Positions 7,150 through 16,367 of a stretch of DNA of 27,519 nt are shown piece after piece; the stretch's first letter is position 1, and each line of letters opens with the position of its first letter. The notes beneath the pieces are model-generated. The model was not told the origin of the DNA. It saw only the letters and a list, made by a program, of their open reading frames with translations, and ran no database searches. Origin of the DNA: IMCC26077 sp964490435 (GTDB taxonomy: Bacteria > Actinomycetota > Actinomycetes > Nanopelagicales > Nanopelagicaceae). The DNA lies in NCBI GenBank assembly GCA_964490435.1, contig CAZBCF010000019.1:1-27519 (forward strand). The letters are read 5' to 3'. The position numbers were made by a program, and so were the translations under genes.

Positions 7150-7811
7150 GCGATATCGCAAAGCAGGGCACCAATATGAGCGCCGAAAACACTGGCATGT
7201 TTGGCGTTTCTGGATCTGGTGATACATCAGGTTATGGCGGACTCCAAAAACGAAAAGTCCAGATTGGTTCAACCGAGCGCCCTTTTGGTAGTTATTTCGA
7301 TGATGTCGTTGATGGATTAGAGCGGGCCTATCCAGCGTTCAGCGATGCTATCGAGCGGGTCGTCGTCGATCGTGGTGAATTAACACTCCACGTTCGTCGC
7401 GAAAAGCTCGTAGATGTTGCACGCGTGCTTCGGGATGATCTGAAATTCGAGATGTGCCTTGGCGTGAGTGGAGCCCACTATCCCGACGAAAGCAGTCGCG
7501 AACTGCGTGCTCTCTATCCGTTGCTTTCGCTCACTCGGAATCAACGGATTCGTATCGAAGTAGCAGCGCCTGATAGCGATCCACACATTCCCTCAGTGGT
7601 TGAGATCTGGGCGGGTAATAATTGGCATGAGCGTGAGACCTATGACATGTTCGGAATCATCTTCGACGGTCATCCAGCGTTGACTCGGATTTTTATGCCT
7701 GATGATTGGAATGGTCACCCACAACGTAAGGATTATCCGCTCGGCGGAATCCCGGTCGAATATAAAGGTGCAACCGTGCCGCCACCGAGCGATCGGCGGG
7801 TGTATCGCTAA
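7146..7811 (+). CDS. nuoC: NADH-quinone oxidoreductase subunit C
   Basis: A peripheral-arm subunit that packs against NuoD and NuoB and carries no cofactor. The 221-aa product ends with the 30-kDa-subunit signature: the ERETYDMFGIIFDGHP stretch, then RIFMPDDW and the KDYPLGG end. The first 40 residues are low-complexity and rich in Gly, Ser and Asn. A second in-frame ATG at 7176 would shorten this tail by ten residues, but the ATG at 7146 overlaps the nuoB stop in the ATGA arrangement common here, so I prefer it. It is separate from nuoD, not fused as in E. coli. Its last base is shared with the nuoD ATG. Confidence 0.94.
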   Translation: MSDIAKQGTNMSAENTGMFGVSGSGDTSGYGGLQKRKVQIGSTERPFGSYFDDVVDGLERAYPAFSDAIERVVVDRGELTLHVRREKLVDVARVLRDDLKFEMCLGVSGAHYPDESSRELRALYPLLSLTRNQRIRIEVAAPDSDPHIPSVVEIWAGNNWHERETYDMFGIIFDGHPALTRIFMPDDWNGHPQRKDYPLGGIPVEYKGATVPPPSDRRVYR

Positions 7812-9133
7812 TGTCGCAGACTTACAACAGTCCACGTGAAACCACGGAAGGTCGAATCTATTCGGTCACTGGTGGCGATTGGGATGATTTAGTGACAGAG
7901 ATTGGTTCCACACAAGAAGAGCGCGTGGTTGTGAATATGGGGCCACAACATCCATCGACACATGGCGTGCTTCGCTTGATCTTGGAACTCGAAGGCGAGA
8001 CTGTCACCGAAGCGCGATGCGGTATCGGTTATCTCCACACCGGCATCGAGAAGAACACCGAGTATCGCTCTTGGACTCAAGGGGTCACTTTCGTCACTCG
8101 AATGGATTACCTCTCTCCGATGTTCAATGAAGCGGCATATTGCCTAGCGGTCGAGAAACTACTTGGCATCACCGATCAGATTCCTGAGCGTGCAACGTTG
8201 ATTCGCGTGATGATGATGGAATTCAATCGAATCTCTTCACATCTTGTCTGTCTCGGAACTGGCGGCTTAGAGCTAGGTGCAATCACACCAATGTTCTTCG
8301 CCTTCCGCGAGCGCGAGATGATTCTCGACATCTTCGAGATGGCCTCAGGTCTTCGCATGAACACCGCTTACATTCGACCTGGCGGGCTGGCCAATGACCT
8401 TCCTGCCGATGCGATTCCGAAGATTCGTGAAGCGGTAAAGACAATCCGAAAGAATCTGAAAGATAACGAGAAGATGCTCGTTGGAAATTCCATTTGGATG
8501 AAGCGCACTGCGAATGTCGCACATTTAGATTTGGCAGGTTGCATCGCACTAGGCGTCACTGGTCCAGTCTTGCGCGCGACCGGAATGCCGTGGGATCTTC
8601 GCAAAACTCAGCCTTATTGTGGTTATGAGAATTTTGAATTCGATGTCGTCACCGCTGATACCGCAGATGCCTATGGTCGCTTCATGATCCGTGTTTATGA
8701 GATGGAGCAAAGTCTGCGCATCATCGAGCAAGTTCTTGATCGGTTAGAGCCAGGGCCAGTCATGGTTGGCGATAAGAAGATTGCATGGCCATCACAACTC
8801 TCACTTGGTGGTGATGGTTTGGGTAATTCGCTCGAACATATCCGCGAAATCATGGGAACGTCGATGGAAGCGCTCATCCATCACTTCAAACTTGTCACCG
8901 AAGGTTTCCGTGTTCCGGCTGGCCAAGTTTATGCAGCGGTTGAATCCCCTCGAGGTGAACTGGGTGCGCACATCATCTCTGATGGCGGCACTCGCCCCTA
9001 TCGTGTCCACTTCCGAGAGCCATCATTCAATAATCTTCAGGCGACCGCTGCTATGTGCGAAGGAAGCCTGGTTGCCGATGTGATTGCCGCGGTCGCGTCA
9101 ATCGATCCGGTCATGGGGGGAGTAGATCGCTGA
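7811..9133 (+). CDS. nuoD: NADH-quinone oxidoreductase subunit D
   Basis: The 49-kDa-type subunit, related to [NiFe]-hydrogenase large subunits but lacking metal ligands, which builds most of the quinone pocket. The 440-aa product shows MGPQHPSTHGVLRL (the histidine loop of the quinone site), GYLHTGIEKNTEYRSW, and DYLSPMFNEAAY with the tyrosine expected to contact the quinone head group. It ends with the family-typical SIDPVMGGVDR. The first 35 residues precede the conserved core. The start overlaps the nuoC stop by one base (TAATG), and the stop overlaps nuoE in the same way (TGATG). Confidence 0.96.
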   Translation: MSQTYNSPRETTEGRIYSVTGGDWDDLVTEIGSTQEERVVVNMGPQHPSTHGVLRLILELEGETVTEARCGIGYLHTGIEKNTEYRSWTQGVTFVTRMDYLSPMFNEAAYCLAVEKLLGITDQIPERATLIRVMMMEFNRISSHLVCLGTGGLELGAITPMFFAFREREMILDIFEMASGLRMNTAYIRPGGLANDLPADAIPKIREAVKTIRKNLKDNEKMLVGNSIWMKRTANVAHLDLAGCIALGVTGPVLRATGMPWDLRKTQPYCGYENFEFDVVTADTADAYGRFMIRVYEMEQSLRIIEQVLDRLEPGPVMVGDKKIAWPSQLSLGGDGLGNSLEHIREIMGTSMEALIHHFKLVTEGFRVPAGQVYAAVESPRGELGAHIISDGGTRPYRVHFREPSFNNLQATAAMCEGSLVADVIAAVASIDPVMGGVDR

Positions 9134-9777
9134 TGGCAAAAACCTCACCTTCTTTTGATACCAACTTCCTCTCTCGTCTTGATGCAATCATCGCGCGTTA
9201 CCCACGTTCACGCTCGGCAATCATGCCAATGCTCCACTTAGTGCAAGCTCGCGAAGGTTACGTGACAACAGAGGGAATCGAAGTCATTGCTGAAAAACTC
9301 GACCTGACTACTGCAGAGGTCAATGCTGTCGCATCCTTCTACACCCAATATCGTCGAACACCAGCGGGTGAATATCATGTGGGAGTCTGCACTAACACGC
9401 TCTGCGCCATCATGGGTGGCGATGCGATATTCGCAGGTCTCAAAGATCATCTCGGAATCGAGAACAACGAACGCACATCTGATGGCAAAGTCTCACTTGA
9501 ACATATCGAATGCAATGCTGCTTGCGACTACGCGCCAGTTGTTATGGTGAACTGGGAGTTCTTCGATAATCAAACAGTGGAGAGTGCAAAGACTCTGGTT
9601 GATGATCTTCGCGCAGGAAAGAAACCAGCGCCGACTCGTGGACCTAACTCAGTGCCTACGTTCAGTGAGGCATCTGAGGTGCTTGCAGGTTTCAATGACG
9701 GCCGCGCTAACGAAGGTGTACAAGCCGGAGAGCCAACTTTGCTCGGGCTGAAGATTGCAAAGGGGGAGCGGAAGTAA
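9133..9777 (+). CDS. nuoE: NADH-quinone oxidoreductase subunit E (cluster N1a)
   Basis: A thioredoxin-like NADH-module subunit with [2Fe-2S] cluster N1a. The reading frame is open further upstream to 9055, but that part lies inside nuoD. The ATG at 9133 shares a base with the nuoD stop and gives a 214-aa protein beginning with the family core. Ligand cysteines are C86 and C91 (GVCTNTLCA) and C127 and C131 (IECNAACDYAPV). The last 50 residues form a tail rich in Gly and Ala that is longer than in E. coli NuoE and is probably flexible. nuoF starts directly after the stop. Confidence 0.95.
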   Translation: MAKTSPSFDTNFLSRLDAIIARYPRSRSAIMPMLHLVQAREGYVTTEGIEVIAEKLDLTTAEVNAVASFYTQYRRTPAGEYHVGVCTNTLCAIMGGDAIFAGLKDHLGIENNERTSDGKVSLEHIECNAACDYAPVVMVNWEFFDNQTVESAKTLVDDLRAGKKPAPTRGPNSVPTFSEASEVLAGFNDGRANEGVQAGEPTLLGLKIAKGERK

Positions 9778-11085
9778 ATGAGCCAATTAACGCCGGTTCT
9801 CTCTGCACATTGGGATGAGCGCGATTCACATACGTTGGCTGGATATCAACGCCATGGTGGGTACAACGCGATGAAAAAAGCCTTAGCTATGGATCCTGAT
9901 GCGGTGATTCAGATGGTCAAAGACTCAGGATTGCGTGGACGTGGTGGCGCAGGCTTTCCTACCGGAAACAAATGGGGATTCATTCCGCAAGGAGATAACA
10001 AAGATCACTACTTAGTGGTCAATGCCGATGAATCTGAGCCAGGCACGTGTAAAGACACACCGCTACTTATGGCCAACCCACACGTCTTGGTTGAGGGAGT
10101 CATCATTGCCTCATATGCGATTCGAGCAAAGCATGCGTTCATCTATATTCGTGGTGAAGTCACACACGTCACTCGTCGGATGTTGCAAGCAATCGAAGAT
10201 GCATACAAAGCAGGCTTCCTCGGTAAGAACATTTTAGGAAAAGATTTCGATCTAGAACTCACCTTGCATATTGGCGCTGGCGCTTACATCTGCGGTGAAG
10301 AGACCGCACTCCTCGATTCGCTCGAGGGCTTCCGTGGTCAACCACGACTTCGTCCACCTTTCCCAGCGATTGCAGGGTTGTATGCCCGACCAACTGTGGT
10401 CAATAACGTTGAATCCATCGCATCAGTGCCAGCAATCATCGAAAAGGGCGCTGAATGGTTCGCATCTCTTGGTACCGAGAAGAGCAAAGGCTTCACTCTC
10501 TATTCGCTCTCTGGTCACGTGAATAATCCAGGACAATTCGAAGCGCCACTGGGAATAACGCTCCGTCAATTGCTCGAATTGTCTGGTGGCGTACGCACCG
10601 GACATAGGTTGAAGTTCTGGACTCCCGGAGGCTCTTCAACACCGATCTTTACCGATGCACATCTTGATACGCCGCTTGATTATGAATCAGTAAGCGCGGC
10701 TGGTTCGATGCTTGGAACGAAAGCCCTCCAGATATTCGATGAGACCACTTGCGTACTTCGTGCAGTGCTACGTTGGACCGAGTTCTACAAGCATGAATCT
10801 TGTGGCAAGTGCACGCCATGTCGCGAAGGCACTTGGTGGCTGGTGCAGATTCTGCGCGACCTTGAGAATGGCAAAGGCACCGAAGCAGATCTTGCGAAAT
10901 TACTTGATATTTGTGACAACTTGATGGGTCGCTCATTCTGCGCTCTTGGCGATGGTGCGGCGAGCCCAATCATGTCTTCAATCAAGTACTTCCGCGATGA
11001 ATACATCGCACATTTGACCAACGGTGGCTGCCCATTCGATCCAGTCGCAGCAACCTTATTTGCTTCGAGCAAGGCAGGTGCGTAG
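9778..11085 (+). CDS. nuoF: NADH-quinone oxidoreductase subunit F (FMN, NADH site, cluster N3)
   Basis: The NADH-oxidising subunit. The 435-aa product has the glycine-rich nucleotide site GRGGAGFPTG (54-63), the FMN segment NADESEPGTCKD, the GAGAYICGEETALL stretch, and the [4Fe-4S] cluster N3 ligands C342, C345, C348 (SCGKCTPCREGTWW) and C388 (SFCALGDGA). All expected cofactor residues are present, so the enzyme should be functional. The gene begins at the base after the nuoE stop and is followed by nuoG after 3 bases. Confidence 0.97.
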   Translation: MSQLTPVLSAHWDERDSHTLAGYQRHGGYNAMKKALAMDPDAVIQMVKDSGLRGRGGAGFPTGNKWGFIPQGDNKDHYLVVNADESEPGTCKDTPLLMANPHVLVEGVIIASYAIRAKHAFIYIRGEVTHVTRRMLQAIEDAYKAGFLGKNILGKDFDLELTLHIGAGAYICGEETALLDSLEGFRGQPRLRPPFPAIAGLYARPTVVNNVESIASVPAIIEKGAEWFASLGTEKSKGFTLYSLSGHVNNPGQFEAPLGITLRQLLELSGGVRTGHRLKFWTPGGSSTPIFTDAHLDTPLDYESVSAAGSMLGTKALQIFDETTCVLRAVLRWTEFYKHESCGKCTPCREGTWWLVQILRDLENGKGTEADLAKLLDICDNLMGRSFCALGDGAASPIMSSIKYFRDEYIAHLTNGGCPFDPVAATLFASSKAGA

Positions 11086-11088
11086 ACA

Positions 11089-13437
11089 ATGACCGCCGTG
11101 CAACCGCAGACTGATCTCATCACGCTCACAATCGATGGTTTTGAAATCACCGTACCTAAGGGAACGTTAGTGATTCGCGCTGCCGAGCAGTTGGGTATAC
11201 AGATACCGCGATTTTGTGACCATCCTTTACTCGCACCAGTAGGGGCTTGTCGCCAGTGCTTGGTCGATATCGAGATCAATGGTCGCGCGTTTCCCAAACC
11301 GCAGGCTTCATGCACCATTCCAGTCGAGAACGGCATGGTCGTAAAGACACAACTCACTTCAGAGGTCGCACATAAGGCGCAAGAAGGAGTGATGGAGTTC
11401 TTGCTAGTGAATCACCCACTTGATTGCCCTGTCTGCGATAAAGGTGGCGAGTGTCCATTACAGAATCAAGCGATGTCCAATGGTCGCGGTGAAAGCCGTT
11501 TCGAAGGCAAGAAGCGCACCTTTGAGAAACCCATTCACATTTCATCACAAGTCCTTCTTGATCGTGAGCGTTGCATTCTCTGTGCACGATGCACTCGATT
11601 CTCAAAAGAGATTGCTGGTGACCCCTTCATTGATATGGGAGAGCGCGGCGCGCTACAACAAGTTGCAATTTATGAGAAAGATCCTTTCGATTCTTATTTC
11701 TCAGGCAATACCGTTCAGATTTGCCCTGTAGGCGCGTTGACTGGAGCGGCATATCGGTTCCGCTCTCGACCTTTTGATCTCGTCTCTACGCCATCGGTCT
11801 GTGAGCACTGTGCATCTGGTTGCTCGTTACGAACTGATGTCCGCCGTAACAAGACGCTACGTCGTTTGGCCGGCAATGATCCAGAGGTCAATGAAGAGTG
11901 GAATTGCGACAAGGGACGCTGGGCTTTCCAATACACGATGGCCAAGGATCGGATTGCAACACCGCTCATCCGTGAGAATGGCGTTCTCCGCGAAGCATCA
12001 TGGCCTGAAGCAATCGCCGCAGCCGCAGCTGGACTTCGAGGCAAGAAGGCAGGCGTGCTTGTAGGCGGTCGTGTGAGCGTTGAAGATGCATACGCCTACG
12101 CTAAATTCGCACGCATCGCACTTGGTACTAATGATGTTGATTTCCGTTCTCGACCACACTCTGATGAAGAACGTGATTTCCTTGCAGCCCATGTGGTTGG
12201 TTCTAAGACCCGATACAGCGATATCGACTCCGCAGATCATGTGGTCCTAGTTGGATTCGAACCCGAGGAAGAATCACCGATCGTATTTTTACGTATTCGT
12301 AAGCAAGTACGACAACGAGGGATGTCCGTCACGGCTATCTCGTCATGGCACACCCGAGGATTTAAGAAACTACAGGCAAAGTACATTCCGGTCTCACCTG
12401 GCGCCGAAGCAAGCGCGCTCGGACAACTCGCCCTCACTAGTCAATCGGTAATCGTCGTTGGCGAAAGATTATGCGAGAGCAGCGGTGCATTAAGTGCCGT
12501 GACAGACATTGCACATAAGAGTGGCGCGAAGATTGCCTGGGTACCACGTCGCGCTGGCGAACGTGGTGCGCTCGAAGCGGGTGCGATCGGAAATCTCCTA
12601 CCAGGAGGACGTCCAATAACTGATGCCGCAGCGCGCGTTGATGTTGCCGCCGCGTGGTCGGTGGATTCTGATTCGATCCCAACTCGTATTGGCGCAGATA
12701 GCAAAGAGATGCTTGCCGCTGCTTCGCGCGGAGAACTTCAAGCGTTAGTGATCGGTGGCGTCGATCCATTCGATATGCATACCCCTGACCTTGCTGGTCT
12801 CGATAACGCCTTCGTGCTCTCGCTCGAGTTGCGCCCCAGTGCAGTTACCGAGCGAGCCGATGTGGTGCTTCCCGTCGCAGCCGTCACTGAAAAATCTGGT
12901 TCTTTCATGTCGTGGGAAGGACGCACGCGCGCTTTCGAGCAAGCAGTGCCTGAGAGTCCGCATCACAGCGACCTATATATTCTCGCGCTCATCGCTGAAG
13001 CCCTAGAAAAACCACTTGGCTTTACCACAGTTCGTGGCGCAGCGAAAGAATTTGGGACTTTGGCACATTGGGATGGCGCTCGCGCCACATTCACTCCGTT
13101 AAGAGGCGCAAACTCCGTTCAGTCGCAAGGAATCACCTTGGCATCTTGGCGACAACTGCTTGATAATGGTTCTCTTCAAGTGAATGAACCTAATCTTTCA
13201 GGTACTGCTCGAAAGGCGTTCGCTCGAATGAATCGCAAGCTCGCTGACTCGCTAGGTGTGAGCAACGAAGATTTGATTACTATCTCAACCGACCATGGCG
13301 CGCTCTCGTTGAATGTCGAAATCAGCGATCTCGTCGATGATGTGGTCTGGTTGCCTCGAAATGCAGTTGCGTCACAATCGCTTCGAATGCTTGGTGTCCT
13401 CAATGGCGCCGAAGTGAAAGTTCGTAAGGGGCTCTGA
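11089..13437 (+). CDS. nuoG: NADH-quinone oxidoreductase subunit G (clusters N1b, N4, N5 and N7)
   Basis: The large iron-sulfur subunit of the NADH module, 782 aa. The N-terminal ferredoxin domain binds N1b through C43, C54, C57 and C75. N5 is bound by H109, C113, C116 and C122 (HPLDCPVCDKGGEC). N4 is bound by C162, C165, C168 and C212. A CxxCxxxCx27C motif (C238, C241, C245, C273) provides the off-path cluster N7, which many lineages have lost. The remainder is a molybdopterin-oxidoreductase-like fold without an expected cofactor. ATG at 11089 follows nuoF after 3 bases. Confidence 0.96.
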   Translation: MTAVQPQTDLITLTIDGFEITVPKGTLVIRAAEQLGIQIPRFCDHPLLAPVGACRQCLVDIEINGRAFPKPQASCTIPVENGMVVKTQLTSEVAHKAQEGVMEFLLVNHPLDCPVCDKGGECPLQNQAMSNGRGESRFEGKKRTFEKPIHISSQVLLDRERCILCARCTRFSKEIAGDPFIDMGERGALQQVAIYEKDPFDSYFSGNTVQICPVGALTGAAYRFRSRPFDLVSTPSVCEHCASGCSLRTDVRRNKTLRRLAGNDPEVNEEWNCDKGRWAFQYTMAKDRIATPLIRENGVLREASWPEAIAAAAAGLRGKKAGVLVGGRVSVEDAYAYAKFARIALGTNDVDFRSRPHSDEERDFLAAHVVGSKTRYSDIDSADHVVLVGFEPEEESPIVFLRIRKQVRQRGMSVTAISSWHTRGFKKLQAKYIPVSPGAEASALGQLALTSQSVIVVGERLCESSGALSAVTDIAHKSGAKIAWVPRRAGERGALEAGAIGNLLPGGRPITDAAARVDVAAAWSVDSDSIPTRIGADSKEMLAAASRGELQALVIGGVDPFDMHTPDLAGLDNAFVLSLELRPSAVTERADVVLPVAAVTEKSGSFMSWEGRTRAFEQAVPESPHHSDLYILALIAEALEKPLGFTTVRGAAKEFGTLAHWDGARATFTPLRGANSVQSQGITLASWRQLLDNGSLQVNEPNLSGTARKAFARMNRKLADSLGVSNEDLITISTDHGALSLNVEISDLVDDVVWLPRNAVASQSLRMLGVLNGAEVKVRKGL

Positions 13438-13442
13438 TCAAC

Positions 13443-14690
13443 ATGCGCGATCTCATCCTTGATGACCCAGGCTGGCTCATCGCAGTAAAGGGCCTACTAG
13501 TCTTTGTCTTTTGCGTGCTATGCACCTTGATGGCCATTTGGTTCGAACGAAGAATCGTCGCTCGAATGCAACTTCGTCTTGGTCCCAATCGAGTCGGAAA
13601 GTTCGGTTTGTTGCAGAGCCTTGCTGATGGAGTAAAACTCGCCCTGAAAGAGGATTTGATTCCTGCAGCAGCAGACAAATTAGTGTTCATCATCGCACCA
13701 ATAATTTCAGCGACCACATGCTTCATGGCATTTGCCGTGATTCCGATGAGCGGTCCCGTAACAATGTTTGGCCAGCAAACCGCCTTCCAACTCACCGATA
13801 TTCCGGTAGGCGTGCTCTACATCCTCTCGGTTGCCTCCGTAGGTGTTTATGGCATCGTTCTAGCCGGTTGGTCCTCCGGCTCGACCTATCCGCTTCTTGG
13901 TGGTTTGCGCTCGAGCGCTCAAGTCATTTCCTACGAGATTGCCATGGGTCTTTCGTTGGTCGCAGTCTTCTTGTATGCCGGCTCGATGTCTACAATCGAT
14001 ATCGTCGGCGCGCAAGATAAATTCTGGTATGCCGTAGTGCTCTTTCCTTCCTTTATCATCTATGCAATTTCGATGGTAGGTGAGACCAACCGAGCGCCGT
14101 TTGATTTAGCAGAGGCAGAAGGTGAACTTGTTGGTGGATTCCACACCGAATACTCCTCGCTGAAGTTTGCCCTCTTCTTCCTCGCTGAGTATGTGAATAT
14201 CGTTGGCGTCTCTGCCCTAGCAACTACGCTCTTCTTAGGCGGTTACCACGCCCCACCTGGTTTGGGATTCACTGAGAGTTGGTTGGGTGGTTGGTTCACC
14301 TTCATTTGGTTCTTCATCAAGGTCGTGCTCTTCTTCTTTGTCTTTGTCTGGTTACGCGGAACTCTGCCTCGCCTTCGTTACGACCAGTTCATGCAATTTG
14401 GTTGGAAGGTGCTGATTCCGGCTAACGTCGCATGGATCATGGTGGTTGCGGTGCTCCGTTACTTCTCGCTCAATGGGGCATCACGCGCATCCATCTTGAT
14501 TTTTGGTGGCGCCGTGCTAGTGCTCTTCCTTATTGGAAGTTCCTTGTACGAGCGAGCGAAAGAAAATAAGGCAAAGGAGATTGAGAGCACCGTCACGGCA
14601 GTCGATGCGCCAGCGCCGTTCCCAGTACCTGAGCTACCGATGAAGATCTCAACTTTTACCGTACCTAGAGCGGAGCGCGAGCGTGAGTGA
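13443..14690 (+). CDS. nuoH: NADH-quinone oxidoreductase subunit H
   Basis: A membrane subunit that closes the quinone chamber and links it to the proton channels. The 415-aa product has about eight to nine hydrophobic spans, RMQLRLGPNRVGKFGLLQSL at its first loop, and the acidic quinone-site loop APFDLAEAEGELVGGFHTEY. A charged tail of about 60 residues follows the last span. This is longer than E. coli NuoH, as in several actinobacteria. The start is 5 bases after nuoG. The stop lies 8 bases inside the nuoI reading frame. Confidence 0.95.
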   Translation: MRDLILDDPGWLIAVKGLLVFVFCVLCTLMAIWFERRIVARMQLRLGPNRVGKFGLLQSLADGVKLALKEDLIPAAADKLVFIIAPIISATTCFMAFAVIPMSGPVTMFGQQTAFQLTDIPVGVLYILSVASVGVYGIVLAGWSSGSTYPLLGGLRSSAQVISYEIAMGLSLVAVFLYAGSMSTIDIVGAQDKFWYAVVLFPSFIIYAISMVGETNRAPFDLAEAEGELVGGFHTEYSSLKFALFFLAEYVNIVGVSALATTLFLGGYHAPPGLGFTESWLGGWFTFIWFFIKVVLFFFVFVWLRGTLPRLRYDQFMQFGWKVLIPANVAWIMVVAVLRYFSLNGASRASILIFGGAVLVLFLIGSSLYERAKENKAKEIESTVTAVDAPAPFPVPELPMKISTFTVPRAERERE

Positions 14691-15285
14691 ACTAGAACCT
14701 AAGCGTGCTATCGATGGCGCTGCCGAAGAATCAATTCATATTCCTATTGAAGGTCCGGCTTCGTTACTCTCGCAACTCAAAGGATTTTGGGTCACATTTG
14801 CTGCGCAATTCAAGAAGGTCACGACTGTGCAATACCCAGAGGTCAAAGAGCCCACCGCGCCGCGTTTTCATGGCCGACATCAACTCAATCGCCACCCTGA
14901 TGGATTAGAGAAATGCATTGGTTGCGAATTATGTGCTTGGGCATGTCCAGCCGATGCGATTTATGTCGAAGGCGCTGAGAACACCGAGGCGCAGCGTTAC
15001 TCACCTGGTGAACGCTATGGAAAGGTCTATCAGATCAATTACTTACGTTGCATCTTCTGTGGACTCTGCATCGAAGCCTGTCCGACTCGAGCGCTGACCA
15101 TGACCAACGAATATGAATTGGCAGATGATTCACGTAAGAAGTTAATCTTCGAGAAAGAGGATCTGCTAGCGCCACTTCGAAGTGGCATGTTGCAACCACC
15201 ACATCCTTACTATCCGGGAACCGACGATCAGGATTATTACCACGGACGTGTCACCGAATCGCACCCATCTCAGGAGCAGAAGTGA
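14683..15285 (+). CDS. nuoI: NADH-quinone oxidoreductase subunit I (clusters N6a and N6b)
   Basis: An eight-iron ferredoxin subunit that carries electrons from NuoG to cluster N2. In the 200-aa product the first site is C78, C81, C84 and C88 (CIGCELCAWACP) and the second is C123, C126, C129 and C133 (CIFCGLCIEACP). The outer cysteine of each set completes the other cluster. The start is GTG at 14683, overlapping nuoH by 8 bp. The N-terminal 30 residues before the conserved LKGFWVTFAAQFKK membrane-anchoring helix are variable. The stop overlaps nuoJ in GTGA. Confidence 0.95.
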   Translation: MSELEPKRAIDGAAEESIHIPIEGPASLLSQLKGFWVTFAAQFKKVTTVQYPEVKEPTAPRFHGRHQLNRHPDGLEKCIGCELCAWACPADAIYVEGAENTEAQRYSPGERYGKVYQINYLRCIFCGLCIEACPTRALTMTNEYELADDSRKKLIFEKEDLLAPLRSGMLQPPHPYYPGTDDQDYYHGRVTESHPSQEQK

Positions 15286-16064
15286 ACCTTGCGGCGATCG
15301 TGAATAACCAAACTCAAACCCCTGAGGCGGTCTTATTCTTTACCCTGGCGCCAATCATGGTGCTCGCAGCCCTTGGCATGCTCATCGTCAAGAAGGCGGT
15401 CCACTCAGCGCTACTACTTGCTGTTGTGATGATTGGCCTTGCGATCTTCTATATAGCGAACGAGGCTCCGTTCCTAGGAATTGTCCAGATAATTGTGTAT
15501 ACCGGCGCCGTGATGATGCTCTTCCTATTCATCCTGATGTTAGTCGGAGTTGATTCTTCAGATTCCCTTGAAGAGACGATTCGCGGTCAGCGCATTGCAG
15601 CGATTTTAGGTTCGGTAGGCGTTGGATTCTTGCTCATTTCACTCATCAGTAGAGCAGATATTGGGCGTCCTTATATTGGAATGTCGATAGTCAATGATGA
15701 GGGCAATGTGAAAGTGATTGCCTCGATTCTTTTCACTAGGTATGTCTGGGCTTTCGAAGTGATCTCTGCGTTGCTCATCACGGCTGCTCTAGGCGCAATG
15801 GTTTTAGCTCATCGTGAGCGGTTGGTACCTCGAAAGAGTCAACGTGAGTTGGCGGCCGAGCGTGTCCGGCAAAGCGCAATTCCAGTAGCGGGTCTACCCG
15901 GTCCTGGAACCTTCGCGCAACATAATGCTGTTGACATCCCTGCCTTGCTTCCTGATGGCACACCGGCTGACTCCTCGGTTTCGAATGTGATTGCAGCCCG
16001 TGGTGAATTGGCGAACCCCAACACCTTCCGGATGAATCAAAAGAACGACGAGGGCGAGGAATAG
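15282..16064 (+). CDS. nuoJ: NADH-quinone oxidoreductase subunit J
   Basis: A membrane-arm subunit between NuoH and the antiporter-like subunits. The 260-aa product has five hydrophobic spans in its first 170 residues, including the conserved PFLGIVQIIVYTGAVMMLFL helix with its pi-bulge region. A hydrophilic tail of about 80 residues, rich in Pro, Ala and Asn, follows. The tail makes it longer than E. coli NuoJ but is typical of actinobacteria. The start is GTG at 15282 in a GTGA overlap with nuoI. Confidence 0.93.
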   Translation: MNLAAIVNNQTQTPEAVLFFTLAPIMVLAALGMLIVKKAVHSALLLAVVMIGLAIFYIANEAPFLGIVQIIVYTGAVMMLFLFILMLVGVDSSDSLEETIRGQRIAAILGSVGVGFLLISLISRADIGRPYIGMSIVNDEGNVKVIASILFTRYVWAFEVISALLITAALGAMVLAHRERLVPRKSQRELAAERVRQSAIPVAGLPGPGTFAQHNAVDIPALLPDGTPADSSVSNVIAARGELANPNTFRMNQKNDEGEE

Positions 16065-16067
16065 CAG

Positions 16068-16367
16068 ATGGCTCTCGATAACTACCTCTATCTCTCCGCG
16101 CTCCTTTTCACCATCGGTGCAGCAGGAGTTCTCCTGCGGCGTAATGCAATCGTCGTCTTCATGTGCATCGAGTTGATGTTGAACGCCGCAAACTTGAGTT
16201 TTGTCACCTTCGCACGAATGAATGGGACTATCGACGGACAGTTATTTGCATTCTTCACGATGGTGGTTGCGGCATGCGAGGTTGTGGTTGGCTTGGCAAT
16301 CATCGTAACTATCTACCGCTCTCGACGATCCGCTTCGGTCGATGATGCGAGATTGTTGAAACTCTAA
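16068..16367 (+). CDS. nuoK: NADH-quinone oxidoreductase subunit K
   Basis: A small membrane subunit related to MrpC and part of the proton path. The 99-aa product is full length with three hydrophobic spans. It carries both conserved glutamates: one in FMCIELMLNAANL and one in AACEVVVGLAI. The ATG at 16068 follows nuoJ by 3 bases, with the purine-rich GAGGGCGAGGAA just upstream inside nuoJ. The final A of its TAA stop is the A of the nuoL ATG. Confidence 0.95.
   Translation: MALDNYLYLSALLFTIGAAGVLLRRNAIVVFMCIELMLNAANLSFVTFARMNGTIDGQLFAFFTMVVAACEVVVGLAIIVTIYRSRRSASVDDARLLKL

Noticed and set aside
10785..11357. A 190-codon open frame on the minus strand opposite nuoF/nuoG
   Set aside because: It spans the junction of two real genes in antisense and has no recognisable domain.
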